NCBI GenBank assembly: GCA_964387645.1
Contig: CAYLYM010000004.1
Coordinates: 8,133-72,132 of the forward strand
DNA length: 64,000 bases
Reading direction: 5' to 3'
Source: CAYLYM01 sp964387645
Lineage (GTDB): Bacteria > Calditrichota > Calditrichia > RBG-13-44-9
Shown: positions 54,715 through 63,929 of the stretch, piece by piece
Layout of the letters: each line of letters begins with the position of its first letter
Numbering within the stretch: position 1 is the stretch's first letter
Position numbers and translations under genes: made by a program
Notes under the pieces: model-generated
The model's input: only the letters and a program-made list of their open reading frames with translations
Told to the model about the DNA's origin: nothing
Databases searched by the model: none

Positions 54715-54845
54715 AAATATATCCCTTCTTTTTTTTAATTTAATTGTTTAGGAATTAATAATCAATATTGAAAGGCTAATAAATTATAATTAAATATTTT
54801 AGCAATATAAAAAATATGAACCCGGTTTAATTTTTACTATATGGA

Positions 54846-55241
54846 TTACTCAGGTAATCGATTCTTTGTAAAAGCCAGAGGAAGTAATTCTTTAAGTTTA
54901 ATCTGCTTTCTTTTCATATCATCCGTAAATAGAATAACTTCTATATCGGGCGCATATTCAATTAAAAGTTGCCGACATGCACCACATGGAGGACAAAAAT
55001 CGTTATCTTCAGCTAGTATATAAATTTTCTTAAACTTTCTTATTCCTTCCGACAATGCTTTAAAAAGGGCAACTCGTTCAGCACAAACGGTCAATCCGTA
55101 GGAACTGCTCTCGATATTATGCCCCGTGAATATCTTTTCATCTTCTGAAATTATAACTGCTCCAACTTTAAAATGAGAATAATTTGCTAAAGCACGATCA
55201 CGAGTATTTTTTAATATTTCAAAAATCTTTTTTTCATTCAT
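54846..55241 (-). CDS. cdd: Cytidine deaminase
   Basis: Deaminates cytidine and deoxycytidine in pyrimidine salvage. The 131-residue protein is the tetrameric short form. The zinc ligand and catalytic pair is C53-A54-E55 (TVCAERVALF), and the second pair is C86 and C89 (CPPCGACRQLL). It starts 22 bases after a terminator on the same strand, so it may have its own promoter or be read through. Confidence 0.96.
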   Translation of the reverse strand: MNEKKIFEILKNTRDRALANYSHFKVGAVIISEDEKIFTGHNIESSSYGLTVCAERVALFKALSEGIRKFKKIYILAEDNDFCPPCGACRQLLIEYAPDIEVILFTDDMKRKQIKLKELLPLAFTKNRLPE

Positions 55242-55263
55242 AAGTTTTGAAAACTATTTTTGA

Positions 55264-55303
55264 CAAAAAAATCCCTCAAAGAGTGTTTAATCTTTGAGGG
55301 ATT
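55264..55303 (-). terminator. Rho-independent terminator of the surface/secretion cluster
   Basis: On the minus strand AATCCCTCAAAGA (55291-55303) pairs perfectly with TCTTTGAGGGATT (55270-55282) around an 8-base loop, followed by a T-run (55264-55271). It lies 25 bases after the stop of the gene at 55329. The opposite strand lacks an equally long T-run. Confidence 0.92.
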
Positions 55304-55328
55304 ATATTCAATTGATAAACAAACTTTA

Positions 55329-56441
55329 TTATTTTTGCTCCTCTAACATTTGTCTTAATTCTTCAAGTTCTTTCTCTGCCTGTTCTCGCTCTTTTCTTAA
55401 TCGCCGTAATTCATCTTCAATACTCCGCGTTCTTTGACGTTCGCGCAATAAACTCTCAAAGAAATCTACTTTCGATTTGATGTCAGATTTAGACCCAGGT
55501 GACGTACGTGCAATTGGCATAAGTGTAAAATTTAATCCCATATACATCTTCCATCCAGGATACATTGGTAAATTTAAATGGCTATACTTAAAGGATTCGC
55601 TAACAGAACTGAGGCGAATATCCAATCCTAAATCAAAGCTCATCCATGGCTTTGGCTTAAATGTGATCGATGGAGTAAAATATAAATAACTATCCCGACT
55701 TAAAGCCAATGAATCTGGTTCATTAATAAAAGCACTCCCCCATAGCTCTAAATTCAGATCGAATAATTCAGTAGGATAGGAAAAACCCAATCCATATTGA
55801 AGTTCTGTGGCGTTGCCATCAGCTCTAAATTCTTGAGTCCCAATTTTAAGTAAAGTTTTTCCAGCATCATTATGGTTATACCACCCTAAATTTGCATGTA
55901 AACTAAAGCTCCGATCATGCAGATATGGGTCATTGAAAAAAGAGAATAAACCCGTCAAACCATATTCATAAGCACCAGCAGTATAAGGTTCAAAAGCATA
56001 GTTATAGTTTTCACCCTGTGTTGGAATTCTCACTTGTGTTAAAATACCTGTATGAAAACGATTATTGTTCAGACCAAAAGAACCAATTTTAACATCAATA
56101 AAAATATCTTCCGGACTGTTATATTCTTTACTCCCACGGTTTAGGTCTTGATAAATACGATTCATCACCGTAACATCCACATGATCCATTAGCCCGTAGC
56201 TCAACAAGGCATTACTCTGAACTACCCAGACGTTATAACTCGAAAAATTAGCAGGTTTATTTTGTCCCAGAAATTCAGCTACTTTAGTATAAAATCTCAG
56301 ATTTGTTCTAAAATCCAAATGTCCTGGATCTAGAGTGCTTCCAGTTTGAATATGGATTAGATTACGACTACCAAACGTACCAGCAAAGGCAAACAGAGGT
56401 ATTAATAAAAATATAACAAAAATTATAAAAGTGCGTGACAT
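55329..56441 (-). CDS. Predicted outer membrane beta-barrel protein with coiled-coil C-terminus
   Basis: The 370-residue protein has a signal peptide (residues 1 to about 20, ending AFAG). Residues about 25-315 show alternating hydrophobic strands and aromatic turns typical of a barrel, for example FYTKVAEFLG, ALLSYGLMDHVDVTVMN, LQYGLGFSYP and WMSFDLGLDIRLSS. Residues about 318-370 are a strongly charged helix with Arg/Glu heptads (LLRERQRTRSIEDELRRLRKE), probably a coiled coil facing the periplasm. No family name comes to mind. It follows a perfect TTGACA and precedes a terminator, so it can be transcribed alone. Confidence 0.65.
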   Translation of the reverse strand: MSRTFIIFVIFLLIPLFAFAGTFGSRNLIHIQTGSTLDPGHLDFRTNLRFYTKVAEFLGQNKPANFSSYNVWVVQSNALLSYGLMDHVDVTVMNRIYQDLNRGSKEYNSPEDIFIDVKIGSFGLNNNRFHTGILTQVRIPTQGENYNYAFEPYTAGAYEYGLTGLFSFFNDPYLHDRSFSLHANLGWYNHNDAGKTLLKIGTQEFRADGNATELQYGLGFSYPTELFDLNLELWGSAFINEPDSLALSRDSYLYFTPSITFKPKPWMSFDLGLDIRLSSVSESFKYSHLNLPMYPGWKMYMGLNFTLMPIARTSPGSKSDIKSKVDFFESLLRERQRTRSIEDELRRLRKEREQAEKELEELRQMLEEQK

Positions 56442-56471
56442 ATTAGTCCTCCCACAAAATAGATTTGCAAA

Positions 56472-56500
56472 AAAATAAAAATAAATTAATTATATGTCAA
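56472..56500 (-). promoter_or_regulatory. Candidate promoter for the barrel protein gene
   Basis: Minus-strand TTGACA (56495-56500) and TATTTT (56472-56477) are 17 bases apart, 31 bases before the ATG. A GGGAGGA ribosome site follows just before the start codon. Confidence 0.5.
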
Positions 56501-56527
56501 GTAAAATTATATACCTAAATAAATTTT

Positions 56528-57007
56528 TTATCTTCGATAATATTTCGCCAAAACATAAACATTCACAATAATAGCAATATCACGCACAATCCCCACAATC
56601 CTGGAAAAAATATCAGCAATACTTCCTGGAACGATAATCACATCGCCGGGCTGTAATGGCACAAGTAAATCTTTATTTCCAGTCTTTATATATTCCTCAA
56701 TATTAACTTTAATGACTTCTTGATTTTTCCTGATAATACGCACATCATTGAGTCGAGCAGTTTTCAGCGGACCTCCAGCCGAAGATAGTAAGTCGATAAT
56801 ACCAAAAGAACTTGGAATGCTATAAATACCTGGTTTTTGAACATGCCCCCAAAGATTCACATTAATCAAAAGTACATCATTAGTACCTAAAATATATTGG
56901 GCAGGACGATCACCAAATTGCAACGGTTGTTGCAGTCGGTATTCCTGAGCTAATATTGATGTAGCTAATAATACAAAAAAAATTAGGACAAATCTCTTCA
57001 TTATCAC
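56528..57007 (-). CDS. Small SLBB-domain protein (polysaccharide export-like)
   Basis: The 159-residue protein has a signal peptide (1 to about 20, ending ILAQ), then a poly-saccharide-biosynthesis/SLBB module (about 37-130) with INVNLWGHVQKPGIYSIPSSFG, LLSSAGGP and LVPLQPGDVIIVPGS. A C-terminal hydrophobic stretch (about 135-155) could be a membrane anchor. Wza-type exporters are about 350 residues, so this is a shortened form with no Wza barrel. It lies 19 bases after the Fn3 gene, in the porU-porV cluster. It may bind or thread polysaccharide; the role is inferred. Confidence 0.75.
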   Translation of the reverse strand: MIMKRFVLIFFVLLATSILAQEYRLQQPLQFGDRPAQYILGTNDVLLINVNLWGHVQKPGIYSIPSSFGIIDLLSSAGGPLKTARLNDVRIIRKNQEVIKVNIEEYIKTGNKDLLVPLQPGDVIIVPGSIADIFSRIVGIVRDIAIIVNVYVLAKYYRR

Positions 57008-57026
57008 GATGTTTTGAACTATTTTT

Positions 57027-57770
57027 TTATTCTACTGTAAACTCAAGCCAATTTGATTCCCCTCCCTGGTTAATCTCACTCCCTACCGGATCAATTCGCC
57101 AGAGATACGTCCCCGTTGTTAGTTGCATTGGAAATTTGAGCGTGTTAAAATTCCATTCTTGATGTGGAGTATATCCGCTATTTCCGTCAATTATATTCAA
57201 AAGTTTAGTAAAATAATAAACATAATTTTTATCTTCTTTTTTCATTACACGGATAACAAACTGATTAGGAACAAAATTAGCATCAAAATCCCAAATAAAT
57301 GATGGTGTATAATTCGCTCCAATCCTTCCTACTGGATATGATAAAATCGGTTTTTCTACTAATTTGTAACTCACTGTATCTGAAGGTGAACTAAATTGAT
57401 CAAAATCATCAAATGCACGAACAAAATAATAATAACGAATCTGAATGTCAACTGATTCATCAATAAAAGTTGTATCAATTAAATTATATCTTTTGGTAAT
57501 CCTGGCAATTTCTTCAAAATTTTCGTCAACCCCCTTGCTCCGATAAATAACATAACCAGCTAAATTTTTTTCTTTATTGGCATACCATTCTAAAAAAATT
57601 GCATCTTTCTCCGATATTGCATCTATTCCATGTTCCACAGGTGAATCTTCTGCTGTTTTTTCAACTAGTTTAACAGAAGCGGGAGGTGGCGGTGTATTAT
57701 CTTCTTCAGAACAAGTTAATACAAATAAAATAAAAATGTAGAAAAAAACACTCAAAACAGATAATTTCAT
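57027..57770 (-). CDS. Fibronectin type III-domain probable lipoprotein
   Basis: The 247-residue protein starts with a hydrophobic signal ending LTC at residues 18-20; Cys20 could be lipidated, but Thr before it is unusual for a lipobox. A Pro-rich segment follows, then an Fn3-like domain (about 50-140: LEWYANKEKNLAGYVIYRSKG, IRYYYFVRAFDDFDQFSSPSD) and a second Ig-like part (to YLWRIDPVG, WLEFTVE). The stop of porV is 3 bases upstream, so the genes are cotranscribed. It is likely periplasmic or surface-exposed. Function unknown. Confidence 0.7.
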   Translation of the reverse strand: MKLSVLSVFFYIFILFVLTCSEEDNTPPPPASVKLVEKTAEDSPVEHGIDAISEKDAIFLEWYANKEKNLAGYVIYRSKGVDENFEEIARITKRYNLIDTTFIDESVDIQIRYYYFVRAFDDFDQFSSPSDTVSYKLVEKPILSYPVGRIGANYTPSFIWDFDANFVPNQFVIRVMKKEDKNYVYYFTKLLNIIDGNSGYTPHQEWNFNTLKFPMQLTTGTYLWRIDPVGSEINQGGESNWLEFTVE

Positions 57771-57773
57771 TTT

Positions 57774-58853
57774 CTAAAACCTCACAGAAACACTAATACG
57801 ATGACTGCCTCCTAATTCGTGTGTTTTGAAAGCATAATCAAATATAAAATACAGAACCTTAAGACCAACTCCTGCAGTGAATTGTTTGTCATCCAGACCA
57901 AACCGCAAAGCCAGTCGTTTATAATAGACATATTCTATCCCAAAATGGGTTGCCTTTTTATATTTATTTTCTAATGAATAAGCAAATAAGAGCTGTCCAT
58001 GAATTTTTTGAATGGGTTGAAAATATGATGCTCCAAAAAACCAACTTCTTTTAATATGATCCGAATGTCGCGAATCTGTGTTCCAGGTAATTTTAGTATT
58101 CCATACATCTTTAATTGTATAGCCTAACGAAAATTTTCCTAAACGATTGTCATCAAATAAATCATTCAAACCAAACTTAAACATAGCTCCAAAATCAAAA
58201 CCTAAGCCAGATGCGTTATGGTCAAAAAGAGATTGGCGAATCATCTTCAGATTTACACCGATTGGAATCTGAACTGGTAAAACAAAATATTGCCAGCCAA
58301 AGTCAATATCAAAATTATACATCTTTGATAATGTCAGGAAAAAAGCATCATTAACAAAACTGCTATAACCAAGCGGATCATCAGTAAGTACAATATTAAG
58401 ATTTTTCAGCTCTTGCCATGTTTCAGCACTTGTGCTTGCATCATTCACCCTATTCGAATATCCTAATTTGAGTTTTTCTGGATCGACTTCATACCACGGA
58501 ATATCTGATACTGTCAAGCGTAGCCAATTAAAAGAAATAGCTGTTCCACTATACATGGGTCTACTGTAACCAATATGATGAAGGTTTGACAACGATTTGA
58601 ATAATGAAGCATACATTCCAAAAAGTTCTTGCTGTAATATAGTCGATGCACCCGAAGGATTCCAATAAAATGCAGATCCATCATCTGCTACTGCAACGTA
58701 AGCTCCACCCAGAGCCATTGCTCGGGCTCCTATACCTAATTCTAAAAATTCGCCACCATATCTTGTTGAAGCTGAATATATCTTTTGTTGAATAATTAAC
58801 ATCAACAAACAAATGGTAAGTAGAATGGGCAATTTTTTAGCTAAAAATTTCAT
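57774..58853 (-). CDS. porV: PorV-like outer membrane protein (type IX secretion)
   Basis: The 359-residue protein has a signal peptide (ending near residue 27) and the PorV/PorQ family start: YGGEFLELGIGARAMALGGAYVAVADDGSAFYWNPSGAS. The rest has barrel-type strands. In type IX systems PorV carries cargo from the translocon to the PorU attachment complex. Its ATG overlaps the stop of the upstream PorU-like gene by 4 bases (ATGA), and porU-porV adjacency is also seen in Bacteroidota. Related members outside T9SS exist, so the symbol rests on the neighbour as much as on sequence. Confidence 0.8.
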   Translation of the reverse strand: MKFLAKKLPILLTICLLMLIIQQKIYSASTRYGGEFLELGIGARAMALGGAYVAVADDGSAFYWNPSGASTILQQELFGMYASLFKSLSNLHHIGYSRPMYSGTAISFNWLRLTVSDIPWYEVDPEKLKLGYSNRVNDASTSAETWQELKNLNIVLTDDPLGYSSFVNDAFFLTLSKMYNFDIDFGWQYFVLPVQIPIGVNLKMIRQSLFDHNASGLGFDFGAMFKFGLNDLFDDNRLGKFSLGYTIKDVWNTKITWNTDSRHSDHIKRSWFFGASYFQPIQKIHGQLLFAYSLENKYKKATHFGIEYVYYKRLALRFGLDDKQFTAGVGLKVLYFIFDYAFKTHELGGSHRISVSVRF

Positions 58854-61800
58854 TTCAGTTTTGCTACCTTTAAGATTTTTTCCTTAACTTCATCTTGATA
58901 TTTAGCTCTAATAACAGCAAAATAAACCCCGTTTGCCACAGGATTACCCTCATCATCTGTCCCATCCCACATCAATTCGTTATAACCAACACGCCTTGGA
59001 TCGTTTTCTCCTGATAGTGTATTTTCATCATTCTTAATATGCTTAATAAGTCGACCAGAAAGGGTAAATATCCTGATCTCAAGGTCATCAATAATTTCAC
59101 TACTGGTTATATAATACGAAAAAATTGTTACATCGGAAAATGGATTTGGATAATTACCAAAAACATGAAGATCAAATTCATCACTTACTCTTAATTGATA
59201 ATCTTTTTGTGAAAGGTTGCCATTTACGTCTTTAGCAACAATTGTAAATGTGTGTAGCCCAATCTCCAATTCAGGATAAAGGGTAATTCCTAAAATGTTA
59301 GATTCCTTTATCGAATCGGGTATAAAAATCCTTTCGCGTGGAATCGGGATATCATCAATAGTCAGTTGAATCTGATCATTTAAAATATTTAATCCACTTT
59401 CATCTTCCACCACCACATTTAAAACAGGATTTGGTGAGACTAATGTTTTACTGCGAATATGACGGCCATCGACTGACAATTCAATCCTTGGAGGAGTTTC
59501 GTCCTGCCCGATGAAAGGAGCAAAAAAGCCTGTCGCTGTTAATTGAGCTGTTAATATGGCTGCAGATGTATCCAAAACCGCATCAACATATACCCAAGCA
59601 TTGAGTCTGTCATCCCATCGATAAAGTTTTATTTTCTCAATATCTAGTTCCATTGCTTCAATGGTAGCTTTGTTATAAGCTATTTGAAGAAAATACGGTT
59701 TAATAAAAGTTGTTTCTTTATTAAATAAATGTATCTGAATCAATTCTGGAATATTTTTACTTCCTAAAGGAACAGGCTTCAAACCAACCTGAGCAAATTC
59801 ATCACTAAATGGTCTGATTCTAAAGGACATCGCCGAAGGTAAATCTATAGCACCAGGAGGTAGCCAAAACTTATGAATAGAACCTAATTTCAGCGTGTCA
59901 TTTTTAGTATTCGAATATGTGGAACCAAGTTCAGGCGTTAAATTCGCCACATTTACCTTTATAATAACACTATCCAGATTATTAAACCGATTAAAATCAG
60001 GAGAATTATTATATCGATCAAGGACAGCAAAAATCTGATATTCTTCCACATCCAAAGAAAATGGAAAATCTATTTTAAAAGTTGAACTGTCTTTTGAATC
60101 TACCGATATGGGTATGATAGCAAATGGTTGATCCTGTAAGTAATTTTGCCGGTTTTGATAAACTCTTAATTCTACATTTTCCGCAGGAACTTTTCCAGAA
60201 TTTCCAATACTAATACCTAATTTTACTTTTTCTTCTCCAACTAAACGTATTTTATGTGGAAAAATATAAGGATCTGGCCGGGTTTCTTCAACTTTGTAAT
60301 GAAAATTCATCCGACTAATATATCCTTTAGAATTAGTCACATACACAAAGTAATACACTGTAGTAAGATTATAAGTAGGAGGAATTTTGCCAACCGTTTG
60401 ATAAGTATTTGGTCCCACCAACTTTGTTTTTAGATGAATGGTATCACCTTGTGAATAATTCCCTGGCAATACTGCAACGATCTCCACGTTTTTGATTTCT
60501 GTTTTTTCTCTGACAACTACCTGAATTGCAACGCTGTCTTCAGCATTCGGATTAGCAGGTATGGTTAGTACAGAATCAAACGCAGAATAATCCACGCCAA
60601 TTTGAACATACCCTGCGGCATCATGGACATTATCGGTTAAATATGCTCTAATAAATCCCGACCCCTGTGGGAAATCCTGTGGAATTACCAGTTGATGGTT
60701 TTCTTGCCCTGTTGAATAAAAAAGCGGTTCGCGTGTAACAATTTCATTATTATGGTTAGTAAGTTCAATATATCCCTTAGCTGAATTGAAAGGTGCATTT
60801 ATTTGAATCTTTACGGTATCTCCTCGCTGAGGCAAAATATTGTCAACATGAATTTTAATTTCATCATCCGGCCTTTGTAAGTGAATATAAGGATCACCAA
60901 TCAAATTATATTGATAAATCATATCAAATTTTAGATAAGGATGTCCCCACTGGTAACCTGAAATAAGCGTATCATTTAGAACATACTGACCGGAGGTAAA
61001 ATAATCTATTTTAGCCAAAGCCACTGCTTCACCAACAGAAATTTCTGGTTGGAATATATGCTGCATAAGATACCAAAGCATGGCATAATCGTTAGCAACC
61101 CACCCAAGACCTGATGAGGCAAATACTGCGATACTTCCTTTATTTTGAGATAGTAAAAGTTTCTGCGCTAAACCTGGATTTCCCGGATTATCGAATGCAC
61201 CGGTAAAACACGTCATACTAGCAATAAAGGGATATTTTCCTTTATTATTCATTCGATCAACATCTTGCAAATCTAATAATTGCACATCAGCCCAAATAGC
61301 GCCCCCTCCATGTCCTAAAAATGTTACAAAACTAACACCATCATCAAAATACTCAATAAGGTCAGTCGTTCCACCATAATTAGGATCATACTGAAGGTTT
61401 TCATTTTTTATTGTATTTAACTTAAATGCAGTATAATTTTTCGGAAGGAGAAGATTTATCAGCCTCTGGTTTTGCGTTCTGAAAGCAGGCCTTTGAGGAA
61501 TCCCCGGGACACCCCTCAATTCAGGCGTACCACGATCATTACCACTTATGAAAAGACTTTGATTTCTCCAGGCACCAATAACAGTATTTTGTTCATATTC
61601 TCGAATTTTATCCAAAACTATACTTACATCTCCGCTGGTCATAACTGGAATTCGGCCAACAAACAAATCCGGGAGCAAGTCATCTCCAGAGATAAGAGCA
61701 TATGGCAAATCAGTTGCCACAGCTCCAAACTTCAATGTTTGGAAAAAGAAAGTTGGAACAAAATCTTCAAATTTAGTATTATAAGACTTATAATTATAAT

Positions 61801-63862
61801 TAGCATCTCCCAATAATAAAACATATTTTAAACGATGGGAACGGTCCCAATTATAAAAAGCATACTTTAAGAATTTTTGGATGGCCAACGGCGACTTTAT
61901 CCCATAATTGAATTCATCATAGATGTCTTGCACTTTAACCAAAACAACGTGTAATCCCTGCTCACGTCGATACTTTAAATATTCCTTAGCTCTTCTATAA
62001 AATTTTTCGTGAGTAATAATAATGTAATCAGCCGAATTAGATGGACTTTTTAAACTGAGTTCTGGATGCTCATTATCGTAAGGCTCATCTTTTTGTATTA
62101 AAACTGGCTTTAACTTCTGATCACTGGTAATCGCTAAATATTCAACATTATCCGATAAAATTTCATCTTGAAAAATTATTTTATACCTACGTTCTTGTCC
62201 CTCTCCAGTTGATTCCAATCTAAAGTTTACAATTTTGCTCAAACCTTTTTTATAAATTTCGATGTCAGGACGGGTAAAATTTTCAATTTCAAATTGATAT
62301 AGAAAGATATCAGGGTAATAAATTACTGAAGGGGATGGTCGGGTAAATTTTATTTTATTCTTATAAGCTTTGTATTGCCTGTCGTACGTAATATTGGCCC
62401 AATTGAACAAAATATAATCGCTTTTCCCATCTGGAGCCAAAGTAGGCATTTGAATTTCTAATGTATTCAATCCATGAATTAAATCTGACGGTTTAATCAT
62501 TGAATTTTGTGCGTTGCTAAGATGATAAGTGTTTTGAGAAAACCACCCACTAGAAACATGACCCACAAGTTGCTGGTTTAACCATACCATCGTATTGTGC
62601 GGCGTCAAAGATTTACCAGTCATATTAACTTCAACAACAACAGGATTAAATGAGGATGAATCCGGATAAATCAATTCAACTTGATAGCCTTTCTTGCCTA
62701 TCGACTGTATACCATTGTCAAAAAACCACAGATCTTTCTCGTAAGATAAATTGTGGGTGTTGCCATAACCTAATCTCTCAAAATGAGCATTTTTTTCGAA
62801 ATGGACAGTGTAAGGATAAAAATAGGCAGGATTGTATAAAGCTGGATTTGTTTGAACAATGGCGCCACTCTCTTCAACAATTCTTACACCAGGCTTACCT
62901 CCCCAACTTAACCAGTAAACATTCAAATCAGAGAAAGGATCGCTATAAAGATCTGGATACTTTTCTATATAAGTTTTTTCATTCTGTTTACCCCAAAATT
63001 CAATAAAATCCTCTCGATCAAATTTCAAATCCTCGTCACCAGCCACGTAAAGCGGTACATCCTTTCCCTTGTTAGTTAAACGCAAAGTTCGCGGATCAAT
63101 ATCAGACAAATCGATCCCAGCATCAATTAATTCTTCACCAGTAATTTTGTATATGCCTTCTTCTTTAACAAATATCTTTATTCGATTATCTAAATTTTTA
63201 GATTGTATACTTTCTGTGCTGTTTTTAGGATTAATATAAACAGCTGGTGCCAGTTGAGAAACCTGGGAACCATTTAATGTAAGGTACTGAAAAATTTTCT
63301 GTTCGTTCTCTGGGAAGCCCAAAAACCTTTTGGTTGCGACATTTGAAAACGAAAGCCTTATCTTCAAAGATTTAACAAAACGGATACCATCAGGTAACGC
63401 TTGCACTGGATATATTTGAAGATTCATTATTCTGTAATCACGAAAAATACCTGCTTCTTTCAACGATAAATACTTTTTAGGATAAAATTCCGATTGATCA
63501 TTGACTTGACTATTTTTAACATCCACATCATCTCTAAAATATCTTGCTGGTCTTAATCCTGGCATTACTTCGGTTTTCTCGGACAAAACTTCCAATGCTA
63601 TCTTACCTGGTGGCACTACGATAGAGGTCGATAATACAGGTAATAATGGTTTGGCATCCTCATAATTTTGGATTAATCCTGGAATAGAAATTACTACAAA
63701 TTGAGGATTTTCAAAACATTGAACAATTTCTGGCTCAGGGAAATGAAAAGAAATTAATAGTTCCTGTGCGGTTTGTTTTTCTATCTGATAAAACGAACCA
63801 GTATCTGCAAAAAGCGAAATAAAAGATAAAAGTAGACCAGCAATTAAATTTTTAAATTTCAT
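58850..63862 (-). CDS. porU: PorU-like C25 (gingipain-family) cysteine protease with C-terminal sorting domain
   Basis: The 1670-residue protein has a signal peptide (ending about residue 20), a long N-terminal propeptide-type region, then a C25 caspase-fold domain at about 625-985: IITHEKFYRRAKEYLKYRREQG, YVLLLGDANYNYKS, catalytic H851 (FLGHGGG) and C885 (SMTCFTG). Several Ig-like segments follow (about 1040-1560), then a type A/FlgD-like C-terminal domain (about 1580-1670: NYPNPFSDVT, then MWDGTDDEGNPVANGVYF). PorU cleaves and attaches secreted cargo in type IX secretion. It is about 500 residues longer than P. gingivalis PorU; a secreted C25 protease that is itself cargo is the alternative. 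Confidence 0.82.
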   Translation of the reverse strand: MKFKNLIAGLLLSFISLFADTGSFYQIEKQTAQELLISFHFPEPEIVQCFENPQFVVISIPGLIQNYEDAKPLLPVLSTSIVVPPGKIALEVLSEKTEVMPGLRPARYFRDDVDVKNSQVNDQSEFYPKKYLSLKEAGIFRDYRIMNLQIYPVQALPDGIRFVKSLKIRLSFSNVATKRFLGFPENEQKIFQYLTLNGSQVSQLAPAVYINPKNSTESIQSKNLDNRIKIFVKEEGIYKITGEELIDAGIDLSDIDPRTLRLTNKGKDVPLYVAGDEDLKFDREDFIEFWGKQNEKTYIEKYPDLYSDPFSDLNVYWLSWGGKPGVRIVEESGAIVQTNPALYNPAYFYPYTVHFEKNAHFERLGYGNTHNLSYEKDLWFFDNGIQSIGKKGYQVELIYPDSSSFNPVVVEVNMTGKSLTPHNTMVWLNQQLVGHVSSGWFSQNTYHLSNAQNSMIKPSDLIHGLNTLEIQMPTLAPDGKSDYILFNWANITYDRQYKAYKNKIKFTRPSPSVIYYPDIFLYQFEIENFTRPDIEIYKKGLSKIVNFRLESTGEGQERRYKIIFQDEILSDNVEYLAITSDQKLKPVLIQKDEPYDNEHPELSLKSPSNSADYIIITHEKFYRRAKEYLKYRREQGLHVVLVKVQDIYDEFNYGIKSPLAIQKFLKYAFYNWDRSHRLKYVLLLGDANYNYKSYNTKFEDFVPTFFFQTLKFGAVATDLPYALISGDDLLPDLFVGRIPVMTSGDVSIVLDKIREYEQNTVIGAWRNQSLFISGNDRGTPELRGVPGIPQRPAFRTQNQRLINLLLPKNYTAFKLNTIKNENLQYDPNYGGTTDLIEYFDDGVSFVTFLGHGGGAIWADVQLLDLQDVDRMNNKGKYPFIASMTCFTGAFDNPGNPGLAQKLLLSQNKGSIAVFASSGLGWVANDYAMLWYLMQHIFQPEISVGEAVALAKIDYFTSGQYVLNDTLISGYQWGHPYLKFDMIYQYNLIGDPYIHLQRPDDEIKIHVDNILPQRGDTVKIQINAPFNSAKGYIELTNHNNEIVTREPLFYSTGQENHQLVIPQDFPQGSGFIRAYLTDNVHDAAGYVQIGVDYSAFDSVLTIPANPNAEDSVAIQVVVREKTEIKNVEIVAVLPGNYSQGDTIHLKTKLVGPNTYQTVGKIPPTYNLTTVYYFVYVTNSKGYISRMNFHYKVEETRPDPYIFPHKIRLVGEEKVKLGISIGNSGKVPAENVELRVYQNRQNYLQDQPFAIIPISVDSKDSSTFKIDFPFSLDVEEYQIFAVLDRYNNSPDFNRFNNLDSVIIKVNVANLTPELGSTYSNTKNDTLKLGSIHKFWLPPGAIDLPSAMSFRIRPFSDEFAQVGLKPVPLGSKNIPELIQIHLFNKETTFIKPYFLQIAYNKATIEAMELDIEKIKLYRWDDRLNAWVYVDAVLDTSAAILTAQLTATGFFAPFIGQDETPPRIELSVDGRHIRSKTLVSPNPVLNVVVEDESGLNILNDQIQLTIDDIPIPRERIFIPDSIKESNILGITLYPELEIGLHTFTIVAKDVNGNLSQKDYQLRVSDEFDLHVFGNYPNPFSDVTIFSYYITSSEIIDDLEIRIFTLSGRLIKHIKNDENTLSGENDPRRVGYNELMWDGTDDEGNPVANGVYFAVIRAKYQDEVKEKILKVAKLK

Positions 63863-63896
63863 TTAACAAAAAGAATTTTTCGAATCTTAAGAATAA

Positions 63897-63929
63897 TAAA
63901 TATATGTATATCTATGTTTAATTTACAAA
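63897..63929 (-). promoter_or_regulatory. Possible Bacteroidota-type promoter for the porU cluster
   Basis: Minus-strand TTTG (63926-63929) lies 21 bases before TATATTTA (63897-63904), one base from TAnnTTTG, and about 35 bases before the ATG. The spacer is two bases longer than usual. This is a weak call. Confidence 0.25.
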
